A stretch of 64,000 nucleotides of DNA from Pedobacter polaris (GTDB lineage Bacteria; Bacteroidota; Bacteroidia; Sphingobacteriales; Sphingobacteriaceae). Below the pieces are notes generated by a model. The model had not been told where the DNA came from. It searched no databases and saw nothing but the letters and a program-made list of their open reading frames with translations. Both the position numbers and the translations under genes were made by a program. Positions 18,688 through 27,658 of the stretch are shown here, in pieces (position 1 is the first letter of the stretch; each line of letters begins with the position of its first letter). Location of the stretch: assembly GCF_005116505.1 (NCBI RefSeq), contig NZ_SWBR01000001.1, positions 744,001 through 808,000 on the forward strand. Reading direction: 5' to 3'.

Positions 18688-19461
18688 TTGCAAAATAACA
18701 CTTTTTCAACATTATTTGTTGGTCAAAATCTTATCAAATTATTAGCTGTCGATTCTACTAATAACTTCTTGAAGACTTTGGTGTCAAAATCCGAGCCATT
18801 ACCAGAAGGAACTGTAATTATGGCAGACGATCAATTTGCCGGGAGAGGACAACAAGAAAACACTTGGCACGCCGAACCTGGCAAAAATTTAACCATCAGT
18901 ATTTTACTTAAGCCGTCATTCCTGCCTTTAAATAAGCAGTTTATGTTAAATATGGCTGTTAGTATTTCTATAAACAACGCGCTAACTGTCTTTTTACCAA
19001 CGGATGTACACATCAAATGGCCAAATGATATTTACTTTAGAGATAAGAAACTCGGAGGTGTATTAATTGAAAATGCGATAGTTGGAAATACCATAAAAAC
19101 AGCCATTGTTGGCATAGGATTAAATGTTAATCAGCAATTTTTTACAGAAGAATTGAGTAGTAAAGCAACATCGTTACATCAAATTTTACAACAAGATGTT
19201 AATTTAGAATTGCTTTTGGCAGAAATTTGCAGTCAGATAGAAAGTTTATATTTACAACTCAAAGCAGAGCGATATACATTTTTAAGAGCTGCTTACGTTG
19301 ATAGGTTGTATAAAATTAACAAACCATCATTATACCGACAAAATGGCGAGGTTTTTGAAGGTACTATAAAGGGAATAACAGATTTTGGGCTACTTAATGT
19401 AGAACGAAACGGGGAAATAACCCAATTTAATTTTAAAGAGATAGAATTTTTAAACACATAA
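18688..19461 (+). CDS. birA: Biotin-[acetyl-CoA-carboxylase] ligase
   Basis: A 257-residue biotin protein ligase that activates biotin as biotinyl-AMP and attaches it to the carrier protein of acetyl-CoA carboxylase. The biotin loop GRGQQENTWHAEPGKNL and the KWPNDI motif are present, followed by a small C-terminal SH3-like domain. There is no N-terminal DNA-binding domain, so it is a monofunctional ligase and not a repressor. The start is a TTG at 18688: MQNNTFSTLFVGQ is the normal family N-terminus and no ATG is available. Confidence 0.93.
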   Translation: MQNNTFSTLFVGQNLIKLLAVDSTNNFLKTLVSKSEPLPEGTVIMADDQFAGRGQQENTWHAEPGKNLTISILLKPSFLPLNKQFMLNMAVSISINNALTVFLPTDVHIKWPNDIYFRDKKLGGVLIENAIVGNTIKTAIVGIGLNVNQQFFTEELSSKATSLHQILQQDVNLELLLAEICSQIESLYLQLKAERYTFLRAAYVDRLYKINKPSLYRQNGEVFEGTIKGITDFGLLNVERNGEITQFNFKEIEFLNT

Positions 19462-19465
19462 ATCC

Positions 19466-19915
19466 ATGAAAAAAATAACCTTAATTTTAACTTTAGTTTT
19501 TTTTAGTGCAGTTGGTGCTTTTGCACAGTTAGAAAGCCCAGTAACTTGGTCTTACGTGGCAAAAAAAACAAGTAAAACGGAAGCTACAATTTATATAAAA
19601 GCTACTATTGAAGATAACTGGCATTTGTACTCTCAAAATATAAAACCAGGGGGGCCAAGTAAAACCACATTCACTTTTACAAAATCAAAAGATTATACAG
19701 CTGTAGGTTCTACAGTAGAGCCAAAACCAATTATTAAATATGAAAAAGTATTTAAAATGGATGTTGGATATTTTCAAGATGAAGTAGTGTTTACGCAGAA
19801 AGTAAAATTGAACAAAGCGACAACAGTTGTAAAAGCTGTGGTTAATTTTCAGCTTTGTGATGATAAGCAATGCTTACCGCCAAGCGATGTTACCTTTAGT
19901 ATACCTGTTAAGTAA
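19466..19915 (+). CDS. DsbD alpha-domain-like secreted protein 1
   Basis: A 149-residue protein: signal peptide ending AFAQ, then one domain resembling the N-terminal (alpha) domain of DsbD. It keeps WSY near the start, WHLYSQN, and the redox cysteine pair as CDDKQCLPP close to the C-terminus. In DsbD this periplasmic domain receives electrons from the C-terminal thioredoxin domain and passes them to substrate proteins. Here it is a free protein, four bases after birA and upstream of a paralogue and the DsbD membrane part. A terminator follows it. Confidence 0.87.
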   Translation: MKKITLILTLVFFSAVGAFAQLESPVTWSYVAKKTSKTEATIYIKATIEDNWHLYSQNIKPGGPSKTTFTFTKSKDYTAVGSTVEPKPIIKYEKVFKMDVGYFQDEVVFTQKVKLNKATTVVKAVVNFQLCDDKQCLPPSDVTFSIPVK

Positions 19916-19935
19916 AAGACTAAATTAATACTGAA

Positions 19936-19970
19936 AGCCTTTTAGCATAAGCTGGAAGGCTTTTTATTTA
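19936..19970 (+). terminator. Rho-independent terminator
   Basis: Stem AGCCTTTTAGC (19936-19946) with GCTGGAAGGCT (19951-19961), two G-U pairs, ATAA loop, T-rich tail. It separates the two alpha-like genes. Confidence 0.85.
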
Positions 19971-19988
19971 CTAAAACATAAACCTCTC

Positions 19989-20432
19989 ATGAAAAAAACA
20001 GCACTCGTTTTTGTATTTATGTTTTTTAATTACATTGCTTTTGCACAATTAGAAAAACCCATAACATGGTCTTACCAGGCTACTCGTGTAAATAAAACAG
20101 AGGCTATTTTATATTTAAAAGCAAAACTGGATAGAAATTGGCACGTTTACGCTCAAAACATTAAGTCTGATGCAATGAGGATGAGGTTTACTTTTTCTCC
20201 ATCAAAAGATTTTATTTTAGTTGGAAAAACGGAAGAACCACAGCCGATCAAAAAATATGATAAAACGGTTAAACTAGATCTAGCATATTTTGAAAAAGAA
20301 GTAGTTTTTAAACAGAGGATTAAGCTTAACAAGGCATCAACAATTGTTAAGACCAAAGTAGAGTTTATGGTTTGCAACGACAAGCAGTGCTTACCATCAG
20401 ACGAGATTATGCTTAGCATTCTCGTTAAGTAA
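19989..20432 (+). CDS. DsbD alpha-domain-like secreted protein 2
   Basis: A 147-residue paralogue of the preceding gene, with a signal peptide ending AFAQ, WSY, WHVYAQN and the cysteine pair in CNDKQCLPS. The two proteins align along their whole length, so they arose by tandem duplication. It lies 93 bases upstream of dsbD and after the terminator of copy 1, so copy 2 may be expressed with dsbD while copy 1 goes with birA. It should act as an alternative periplasmic redox partner of DsbD, which is inference. Confidence 0.87.
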   Translation: MKKTALVFVFMFFNYIAFAQLEKPITWSYQATRVNKTEAILYLKAKLDRNWHVYAQNIKSDAMRMRFTFSPSKDFILVGKTEEPQPIKKYDKTVKLDLAYFEKEVVFKQRIKLNKASTIVKTKVEFMVCNDKQCLPSDEIMLSILVK

Positions 20433-20525
20433 TATACACTAAAAGTAAAATAAGCCTTATAGATAACAACCTCCATGTCTTAAATTAAAAATAATGACTA
20501 ATTTCACGGCTTTTAAAAAACACTA

Positions 20526-22202
20526 ATGAAAAAGATAAGCTTCCTATTATTTTTTGTCGGCATTTTTTTACTGATAAACCCTAATCAAAGCCTTGCATTA
20601 AAACTTCAGACAGATACTGCTGCAAGTACTGCTCCAGATGATTTAGATTTTACCACGGTTGGCTCTGCAGAAGATAGTGTGGCGAATAGCGCTGTAAAAC
20701 CAACACCAACGGATACTGTTAAAAAAGAAATTACAACTGCTGCAAAAAAAACTGAAAAGCCAGTTTCACTTTGGGTTACTTTTGGCTTAGGATTATTAGC
20801 AGGTATTGCTGCCTTTTTTCTTCCTTGTATATTCCCAATGGTGCCACTAACAGTTGGTTTTTTTACCAAAAGGGCAGAAACAAAAGGAAAAGGGATTCGA
20901 AGTGCAATCATATATGGGTTATCTATAATTGTAATTTATGTTGGTCTAGGTGTTCTAATCACCATAATTTGGGGAGCAACAGCATTAAATCAAATTTCAA
21001 CAAATGGATTTTTTAACATCTTAATATTTTTAATCCTTATAATATTCGGAATATCTTTCTTAGGCGCTTTTGAAATTACTTTGCCAAGTTCTTTTGTAAA
21101 TAAATTAGATGCAAAGTCAGATTCTAAGGGGTTAAGTGGGATCTTTTTTATGGCTGCAACACTTGCGGTAGTTTCCTTCTCTTGTACTGGGCCTCTTATT
21201 GGTACATCTTTGGTGGCAATAAATACAGATTTGCTTACACCTACTGTTGTGATGTTTGGCTTTTCCCTTTCCCTAGCTATTATATTTACCATGTTTGCCA
21301 TTTTTCCAAGTCTAATGACGGGTTTGCCTAAGTCTGGTGGATGGTTAAATTCAATAAAAGTTTTTTTGGGGTTTTTAGAATTGGGATTAGCGCTAAAATT
21401 CTTGTCTACAGCAGATTTGGCTTATCATTGGGGGATTTTAGATAGAGAGATTTTCTTAGCCATTTGGATTGTGCTATCAATTCTTTTGGGGGTTTACATA
21501 TTGGGTAAAATAAAATTTTCTCATGATAGTGATCTGCCTTATGTTTCGGTAACAAGGTTATTTATTGCAACTGGATGTTTTGTCTTTGCGGTTTATCTAA
21601 TCCCGGGTTTATGGGGTGCTCCGCTAAAAGCCGTAAGCTCATTGGTGCCACCACTATCTACACAAGATTTTGTTATTGGTCAGGGAAATGGTACAGAAGT
21701 AAAAACTAATGATTCAACTAAATCTAAAAGAAAATATAGTGATTTCTTGCATATTCCACTTAATATAGATGGTTTTTTTGATTATGAGGAGGCATTAGCG
21801 TATTCAAAAACGGTTAAAAAACCTTTGTTTTTAGATTTTACAGGTCATGGTTGTGTGAATTGCCGTGAAATGGAAGCTAAAGTTTGGTCTGATCCTAGGG
21901 TACTTAAAAAGTTAAAAGAAGATTATATCGTAGTATCTCTATATACTGATGATAAAACAGATTTACCAGCTGAAGAGCAATTTGAATCGAAACTTTTAAA
22001 AACAACGGTTAATACGGTTGGGAAAAAGTTTCAACAATTACAGGCTGAAAAATTCAATACGGTATCTCAACCATATTACGTGTTATTAGATACTGAGGGA
22101 GTAGAATTAGTTTCACCTCCAATTGGAGTAGAATATAACATAGAAAATTATCTCGCTTACTTAGATAAGGGATTAGCGGAGTTTGCAAAAAGAAATAAAT
22201 AA
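20526..22202 (+). CDS. dsbD: Thiol:disulfide interchange protein DsbD (membrane and thioredoxin domains)
   Basis: A 558-residue protein that carries electrons from cytoplasmic thioredoxin to the periplasm. After a signal peptide there is only a low-complexity Thr/Ala/Lys linker where the alpha domain normally lies. Eight or so membrane helices follow, with redox cysteines in FLPCIFPMVP (near residue 100) and FSCTGPLIG (near 220). The C-terminal periplasmic thioredoxin-like domain has Cys443-x2-Cys446 in GHGCVNCREME. The missing alpha domain is supplied by the two small genes upstream. Its TAA is directly followed by the ATG of pfkA. Confidence 0.93.
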   Translation: MKKISFLLFFVGIFLLINPNQSLALKLQTDTAASTAPDDLDFTTVGSAEDSVANSAVKPTPTDTVKKEITTAAKKTEKPVSLWVTFGLGLLAGIAAFFLPCIFPMVPLTVGFFTKRAETKGKGIRSAIIYGLSIIVIYVGLGVLITIIWGATALNQISTNGFFNILIFLILIIFGISFLGAFEITLPSSFVNKLDAKSDSKGLSGIFFMAATLAVVSFSCTGPLIGTSLVAINTDLLTPTVVMFGFSLSLAIIFTMFAIFPSLMTGLPKSGGWLNSIKVFLGFLELGLALKFLSTADLAYHWGILDREIFLAIWIVLSILLGVYILGKIKFSHDSDLPYVSVTRLFIATGCFVFAVYLIPGLWGAPLKAVSSLVPPLSTQDFVIGQGNGTEVKTNDSTKSKRKYSDFLHIPLNIDGFFDYEEALAYSKTVKKPLFLDFTGHGCVNCREMEAKVWSDPRVLKKLKEDYIVVSLYTDDKTDLPAEEQFESKLLKTTVNTVGKKFQQLQAEKFNTVSQPYYVLLDTEGVELVSPPIGVEYNIENYLAYLDKGLAEFAKRNK

Positions 22203-23186
22203 ATGAGTACAATAAAGAACATAGGCATTTTAACCTCTGGTGGAGATTCACCAGGCATGAATGCTGCAATTAGAGCTGTAGTTAGAGCAAGTTTATATCA
22301 CAACTTAAAGGTTACGGGGGTTTTAAGGGGCTATGAAGGATTAATTCAAGCTGATTTTATTCCGATGGATGGTAAATCTGTTGCCAACATTATCCAACGT
22401 GGTGGTACCATATTAAAGACCGCTAGGTGTGATACTTTTAGAACAAAAGAAGGTAGAGAATTAGCACATAAAAATTTGCTGGAAAGTGAAATAGATGCCT
22501 TAGTTGTAATTGGAGGAGATGGAACTTTTACCGGAGCGGATGTTTTTTCAAGAGAATTCAACTTCCCGGTAATTGGGTTGCCGGGTACAATTGATAATGA
22601 TTTGGTAGGGACTGATTTTGCAATTGGTTATGATACCGCAATCAATACTGTTGTAAATGCAGTAGATAAAATTAGAGATACCGCAGAATCTCATGACAGA
22701 CTTTTTATTGTTGAAGTTATGGGACGAGATTCTGGACTAATTGCGTTAAGAAGTGGAATTGGTGTAGGTGCAGAAGCCATTTTAATTCCAGAAGCAAAAG
22801 TTGGGGTTCCAGAATTGATTCATCGTTTAGAAACAGGCCGTAAAGACAAAGCATCTAAAATCATCATCGTTGCAGAAGGAGACGAAGCTGGTGGCGCTTA
22901 TGTTGTTGGCGAAGCTTTAAAAGAGAAATTCCCTAAATACGATATTCGTATTTCTGTTCTAGGACACATTCAGCGAGGTGGAAAGCCAAGTTGCATGGAT
23001 AGGGTATTAGCTAGTCGCCTTGGTGTTGCTGCGGTAGAAGGTTTATTAGAAGGAAAAACAGATGTTATGGTGGGTCAAATCAACAAGGAAATCGTTTTTA
23101 CCCCATTTTCTCAAACCATTAAACATATTGATGCAGAAAAAATTACGCCAGCTTGGCTAAGGTTGGTAGAGATACTTTCAATGTAA
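22203..23186 (+). CDS. pfkA: 6-phosphofructokinase
   Basis: A 327-residue ATP-dependent phosphofructokinase, converting fructose 6-phosphate to fructose 1,6-bisphosphate in glycolysis. Motifs are GGDSPGMNAAIRAVVR (nucleotide binding), GGDGTF with the Gly-Asp-Gly typical of ATP enzymes (not PPi), the catalytic PGTIDND, MGRDSG, and GHIQRGG. The length is the standard single-unit size. It abuts dsbD without a gap and ends at a strong bidirectional terminator. Confidence 0.97.
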   Translation: MSTIKNIGILTSGGDSPGMNAAIRAVVRASLYHNLKVTGVLRGYEGLIQADFIPMDGKSVANIIQRGGTILKTARCDTFRTKEGRELAHKNLLESEIDALVVIGGDGTFTGADVFSREFNFPVIGLPGTIDNDLVGTDFAIGYDTAINTVVNAVDKIRDTAESHDRLFIVEVMGRDSGLIALRSGIGVGAEAILIPEAKVGVPELIHRLETGRKDKASKIIIVAEGDEAGGAYVVGEALKEKFPKYDIRISVLGHIQRGGKPSCMDRVLASRLGVAAVEGLLEGKTDVMVGQINKEIVFTPFSQTIKHIDAEKITPAWLRLVEILSM

Positions 23187-23216
23187 AAAAGGCCTCCTAA
23201 TCTGGAGGCCTTTTTT
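23185..23216. terminator. Bidirectional terminator
   Basis: AAAAAAGGCCTCC (23185-23197), loop TAATCT, GGAGGCCTTTTTT (23204-23216). A-run and T-run on both sides serve pfkA and the convergent YbjQ gene. Confidence 0.95.
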
Positions 23217-23220
23217 ATAG

Positions 23221-23544
23221 CTAGTCTTCTAAAACAACAGCAGTTCCACAGGCGGTTACCATCAACATACTTCCACCACTTCCTACTGTTTCATAATCTA
23301 AATCTACCCCAATAATTGCATTGGCGCCCATCGCGGCAGCGTATTGCTGCATTTCACTTACAGCAGTATTTTTACCTTCGCGTAATACTTGCTCATAAGA
23401 ACCAGAACGTCCGCCTACGATATCGCGGATACCTGCAAATAAATCTTTAAATATATTGGCTCCAATAATGGTTTCGCCGCTAACAAGACCTATGTATTTA
23501 ACAATTCTCTTGCCTTCTATTGTGTTTGTAGTTGTAATTAACAT
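23221..23544 (-). CDS. YbjQ family protein (UPF0145)
   Basis: A 107-residue YbjQ-family protein with the conserved [14 protein letters not shown] segment, the GGRSGSYE motif and [13 protein letters not shown]. The family assembles into pentameric rings; a metal-binding role has been suggested but is not established. It stands alone, converging on pfkA across a shared terminator. Confidence 0.9.
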   Translation of the reverse strand: MLITTTNTIEGKRIVKYIGLVSGETIIGANIFKDLFAGIRDIVGGRSGSYEQVLREGKNTAVSEMQQYAAAMGANAIIGVDLDYETVGSGGSMLMVTACGTAVVLED

Positions 23545-23688
23545 GGTTTTAGGTTTTTATATTTCGATAAAATAATATGAAAATTGTTACAGGTTATTTA
23601 ACTACCTAAATCTAGGTATTTTACGAATTGTACTAATCCATTTATGAAATATCGTCTAGTTTAGCATCAATAGTAAAACGGACAAACT

Positions 23689-26600
23689 ATGAAACCACTT
23701 AAACTTTCTATAGCTATACTTTTATTCTTTTCAATTACTGTAAGTGCTCAAATGCCAGTACTTAAAATAAAAACTTCTGCTGCGCAGCAAGAAAACGTTG
23801 CGCTACAGAAACTAAGCATTGATGTACAGATAACAGGCAATATCGCAAAGACTGTTATGACGATGACTTTTTACAATAGTAGCGATAGGGTTTTAGAAGG
23901 AGAGTTGACCTTTCCAATGCCAGAAGGAGTAACGGTTAGCAGGTATGCATTAGATATCAATGGGAAAATGCGGGAAGCAGTTCCTGTGGAAAAGGCAAGA
24001 GCAACCGAGGTGTTTGAAAGTATTGAACATAGAAGAGTTGATCCCGGATTGCTAGAGAAAGTAGAAGGAAATAATTTCAGAACTCGCATTTATCCAATGC
24101 CTGCAAAAGGTAAAAGAACAATAATTGTAGGCTATGAAGAAGAGTTGAAGCTTGATAAAAATAACATCATTCGCTACCACTTGCCTTTAAATTATAACCA
24201 AACTATTGCAGATTTTTCACTTAAAACAACAGTTTTTGAGAGTGTTATTAAACCAGAATTAACAGAGCAACCAGATGGAAGCTTCAGTTTAAAAAATGTT
24301 GGTAATACTTATTTGGCAGAAATGAAAAAAATAAACTACCAACCAAAAAATGGACTTACAATCAATTTGCCGAAACGTACAGATATGCCAGAAGTACAAA
24401 TGCAGAAGGCAAGTAATGGATATTACTTTTTGGTTAATGTTTTTCCAAAAAGCCAGAGTAGATCTCGTACATGGAGTAATCAAATAGGCTTAATTTGGGA
24501 TTGCTCGTTAAGTGGTTTGCTACGAGATATTAAAAAAGAATTGGAATTACTAGGAATGATTATTAGGCAAAAACAAAACCTTACCATCAACTTAGGTTTA
24601 CTAAACAATACATTTAAAAATGCAGGATCTTATACAATTACTAACGGAAATTGGACCTTACTAAAAGAAAAACTAGAAAGCGTAATATATGACGGAGGAA
24701 CAAATTATAGTGCTATAAACCAAAGAGCGCTAATTGGCAACGAATATATTTTCTTTACTGACGGCCTTTCTACTTTTGGTAAAAATTCAGTTTTTTTAAA
24801 CAAAACTATTCATACTGTTAATTCTGCTATCAAAGCAGATTATAGCACGCTGAAGTATATCAGTTTAAAATCAGGAGGTGAGTTTGTAAATCTAAACAAT
24901 ACAGGTGTTGCTGAGGCCTTTAGACAATTAAATGAAGAGCAACTTCAATATTTAGGCATCAAGAATAGCGGAGAAGTGCGCCAAACTTATCCTTCGATGC
25001 ATGTTAATGTAAATGGGCATGTATCAGTTGCAGTTATTTTAAGTCAATACGCGACCAACATTACCTTACAGTTTGGCTATGGTAATAACGTAGTAAGCGA
25101 GCAAATAGTTCGCTTAGATCCAAATGCGCAAGCTTTAAGCACAATTGATGTAAACAGAATTTGGGCGCAAAAGAAAATTGCTGAAATGGATATTCAATAT
25201 GAAATTAACAAAGTTGAAATTAGTCAGTTAAGCAAACAGTTCGGAATAGTAACCAGAAATACAAGTCTAATTGTATTAGAAAATGTTGATGATTATTTGA
25301 GATATGATATTATCCCGCCCGCAGAATTAAGAGCAGAATATGATGCAGTAATTAAACAGCGTAGAGCAGATATGCTGGAAAGAAAAACTGATTTAATAAA
25401 TGATGCTTTAGCGATGAGCAAAGTTTTAAAAACATGGTGGAATACAGATTTTATTTATCATCAGACTAAACAAAAAAATGAAGAATATCCAAGGCCTGTA
25501 TCAGAAGATAACAGAGTTTACGATGCGATTAGAATGCCGCAACCAACCACTAATTCATCTCCAGCTGCATCACAATCAACCAGACAGCAAACAGAAGCCA
25601 GGGCAAGAGCTGAAACTGAGAAAGATAAAGCAGCATTGCAAGAAGTTATGATTGTAGGATATGGCAGTCAACAGAAAAGAAGTTTAGTTGGTTCCGTAGA
25701 GTCAGCAACGACATTACAAGGAAGAGCTGCTGGAGTACAAGTAAACTATACAGGCACAAAAGTTGTTGAACAAGCTGTAATTATTGTTCCAGAGTTTAAA
25801 AGCGATAAAGATTATATGAAGGTTTTAATCGGAACACCGAAAGAAGCTTATGAAAAATACCTAACCATTAGGCCACAATATTTAAGTACACCAAGCTTTT
25901 ACTTTGATGTTGCCAATTGGTTTTATCAACAGGCAGACAGTACAAGAGCTTTAACAATCTTAAGTAACATTGCCGATTTAGATTTAGAGAACGCAGACCT
26001 GTTTAAAGTAATGGCTTATAAATTAAAACAAACAGGCAACTACAGGTCGGCGCTATTCATAACAGAAAAAGTATTACAATGGCGACCAATGGATGCGCAG
26101 AGTTATCGTGATTATGCCTTGGCATTGGCTGATAATGGCGCTTATCAACAAGCTTTAGATAATTTGTACAAGGTGCTTACTCAGAGTTATAACAATCAAA
26201 CAGCCGATAGAGATGAGGGCATTGAGGAGATTATAATTGCAGAAATAAACAACCTAATCACAAAATATGGGAGTCTATTAAATACAAAAGGTATTGATAA
26301 AAAGCTAATCCTACCTTTACCTGTTGATATTAGGGTGGTATTGAACTGGAATAAGAACGATACCGATATCGATTTGTGGTTAACAGACCCAAATGGCGAA
26401 AAATGTTATTATAGCCATAAAAGCACAGCTATTGGAGGCAGAATAAGTAATGATTTTACTGATGGTTATGGTCCAGAACAGTTTATGCTAAAAAAGGCAA
26501 TTAAGGGAAAGTATAAGATCGAAGTAGATTATTATGGAGATAGACAAGTTTCGATAGGTGGTCCTACCACTGTTACAGCTGAAATTTATACCAGATATGC

Positions 26601-26691
26601 TACGGGTAAACAAGAACGTAAAATTATTGTATTGCCTTTAGAGGAGCGAAATGGCAATAAGGGACATTTAATTGGAGAGTTTAGGTTTTAG
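23689..26691 (+). CDS. VIT domain protein with SusC plug-like motif, TPR and DUF2135 domains
   Basis: A 1000-residue secreted protein. In order: signal peptide; VIT domain (about residues 25-150, with the GELTFPMPEGVTVSRYAL block); a degenerate von Willebrand A-like region (about 255-420); a helical segment; at about 645-695 a stretch with VGYGSQQKR, SLVGSV and LQGRAAGVQV, the signatures of SusC-type TonB receptor plugs; TPR-like helices (about 715-860); and a DUF2135/YfaP-like beta domain from about 885. In the VWA part the metal site is poor (IGLIWDCSLSG instead of DxSxS). No barrel or TonB box is present. I infer a periplasmic or surface adhesion or sensing role. Upstream spacing indicates it is monocistronic. 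Confidence 0.82.
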   Translation: MKPLKLSIAILLFFSITVSAQMPVLKIKTSAAQQENVALQKLSIDVQITGNIAKTVMTMTFYNSSDRVLEGELTFPMPEGVTVSRYALDINGKMREAVPVEKARATEVFESIEHRRVDPGLLEKVEGNNFRTRIYPMPAKGKRTIIVGYEEELKLDKNNIIRYHLPLNYNQTIADFSLKTTVFESVIKPELTEQPDGSFSLKNVGNTYLAEMKKINYQPKNGLTINLPKRTDMPEVQMQKASNGYYFLVNVFPKSQSRSRTWSNQIGLIWDCSLSGLLRDIKKELELLGMIIRQKQNLTINLGLLNNTFKNAGSYTITNGNWTLLKEKLESVIYDGGTNYSAINQRALIGNEYIFFTDGLSTFGKNSVFLNKTIHTVNSAIKADYSTLKYISLKSGGEFVNLNNTGVAEAFRQLNEEQLQYLGIKNSGEVRQTYPSMHVNVNGHVSVAVILSQYATNITLQFGYGNNVVSEQIVRLDPNAQALSTIDVNRIWAQKKIAEMDIQYEINKVEISQLSKQFGIVTRNTSLIVLENVDDYLRYDIIPPAELRAEYDAVIKQRRADMLERKTDLINDALAMSKVLKTWWNTDFIYHQTKQKNEEYPRPVSEDNRVYDAIRMPQPTTNSSPAASQSTRQQTEARARAETEKDKAALQEVMIVGYGSQQKRSLVGSVESATTLQGRAAGVQVNYTGTKVVEQAVIIVPEFKSDKDYMKVLIGTPKEAYEKYLTIRPQYLSTPSFYFDVANWFYQQADSTRALTILSNIADLDLENADLFKVMAYKLKQTGNYRSALFITEKVLQWRPMDAQSYRDYALALADNGAYQQALDNLYKVLTQSYNNQTADRDEGIEEIIIAEINNLITKYGSLLNTKGIDKKLILPLPVDIRVVLNWNKNDTDIDLWLTDPNGEKCYYSHKSTAIGGRISNDFTDGYGPEQFMLKKAIKGKYKIEVDYYGDRQVSIGGPTTVTAEIYTRYATGKQERKIIVLPLEERNGNKGHLIGEFRF

Positions 26692-26838
26692 GGAGATGAT
26701 CACAGATTAAAGAAGATTACACCGATTATTGGTGGCAAGACTTAAGAAGTTAGAGGGATTATGCTGGGCGAATTTGTAGGTTTTTAGTTATAGCAGATGT
26801 AAACTTAAATAGTAGCACAGGTTTCCGTGGTTAAGCGG

Positions 26839-26925
26839 GATTGAAGCGAAAATCCTTTTACTCAAAGTCCCCTTCAGGGGATTTAGGGGTAAAAGATTGT
26901 AGCAAAAAGCCCGGCTAACTTTAAT
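26839..26925 (-). repeat. Dispersed repeat with GGATnnCGCTnCAATC core, copy A
   Basis: On the minus strand the core AAAAGGATTTTCGCTTCAATC (one base longer than the other copies) lies at 26839-26859. It is preceded by a CCCCTAAATCCCCTGAAGGG-type insert containing the palindrome TCCCCTTCAGGGGA (26868-26881). Related cores lie at 34680 and 62627. The gap 26692-26991 holds nothing else that I can recognise. Confidence 0.6.
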
Positions 26926-26991
26926 TGAAACAGAGTATTTGCCTTTCAAATCGTGGAAATCTTCCGGCCTTTCGGTCTCCTGACTTTCTAC

Positions 26992-27510
26992 TTACATCAA
27001 TTTATCCAAAACTTGTCGCCAGTTATCTACGCGTTCGTAATCTGTTAGCAAAAGGTTATGTGGTGATGTAAAAAGTAAAGTTCTGCCTTTAAAGTCAATA
27101 AAGTTCTTCGCCCTATCGTCTATCATAATATCTGTATTCACAATTTTTTCACCGCAGAATATAATGTTTTTCCAGCCTATAAAAGGGAAATGCTCAGCAA
27201 GCCAATGGTATTTGTCTTCTAATGAGTTTGGAAATTCCATAGCTGCAGAAACTATATAAACCTCATATTTTTCTTGTAGCTTTTTTACGGCATCAACACT
27301 ACCTTCTATCAAAGGTAAATTTCTAAAAAAGCCCTTCTCATTTATATAATCAAACCATTTGTTATTGATCTGTTCTGGCACATGCTGAAACATTTCATTT
27401 CCTGGTTCTATTTTTAGGTCTAATGGAACTCCGTAATCTCGGTTATATAATTCTATAAATTTAACAATGGGATCGGCTAGGACCTCGTCCATATCTATGG
27501 CTATCTTCAT
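26992..27510 (-). CDS. 5'(3')-deoxyribonucleotidase-like HAD phosphatase
   Basis: A 172-residue HAD-fold protein of the NT5C type. Motif I is IAIDMDEVLAD, with nucleophile Asp6 and acid/base Asp8; motif II is the VSAAM segment after YEVYI; motif III/IV is DIMIDDRAKN. The family removes phosphate from deoxynucleoside monophosphates and so helps balance dNTP pools. Its size matches short bacterial members. A GATATTTG box followed by AAGT precedes the ATG, a near match to the leaderless pattern. It is divergent from rpsP. Confidence 0.85.
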   Translation of the reverse strand: MKIAIDMDEVLADPIVKFIELYNRDYGVPLDLKIEPGNEMFQHVPEQINNKWFDYINEKGFFRNLPLIEGSVDAVKKLQEKYEVYIVSAAMEFPNSLEDKYHWLAEHFPFIGWKNIIFCGEKIVNTDIMIDDRAKNFIDFKGRTLLFTSPHNLLLTDYERVDNWRQVLDKLM

Positions 27511-27569
27511 ACTTCAAATATCCAAAATTGCGGTTACAGTAATGTTATTTGAATATAAAATTATTGCAG

Positions 27570-27601
27570 TTTGCTAGTTATTAGTATTTTACTTACTTTT
27601 G
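27570..27601 (+). promoter_or_regulatory. Promoter of rpsP (TTTG-N20-TACTTTTG)
   Basis: A -33 TTTG (27570-27573) and a -7 TACTTTTG (27594-27601) with 20 bases between, matching the Bacteroidota consensus. Transcription should begin at about 27605. Confidence 0.75.
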
Positions 27602-27604
27602 CAT

Positions 27605-27628
27605 CCCCGCAAGCACGAAGCTCCGGGA
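27605..27628 (+). promoter_or_regulatory. Hairpin at the predicted 5' end of rpsP mRNA
   Basis: CCCG (27606-27609) pairs with CGGG (27624-27627), and inside it AGC (27612-27614) pairs with GCT (27620-27622) around an ACGAA loop. It begins at the predicted transcription start, a layout compatible with a ribosomal-protein leader that binds S16. The pairing is short, so this is tentative. Confidence 0.4.
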
Positions 27629-27658
27629 ACTATGTTGAATACATAAATATAAAAGAAA

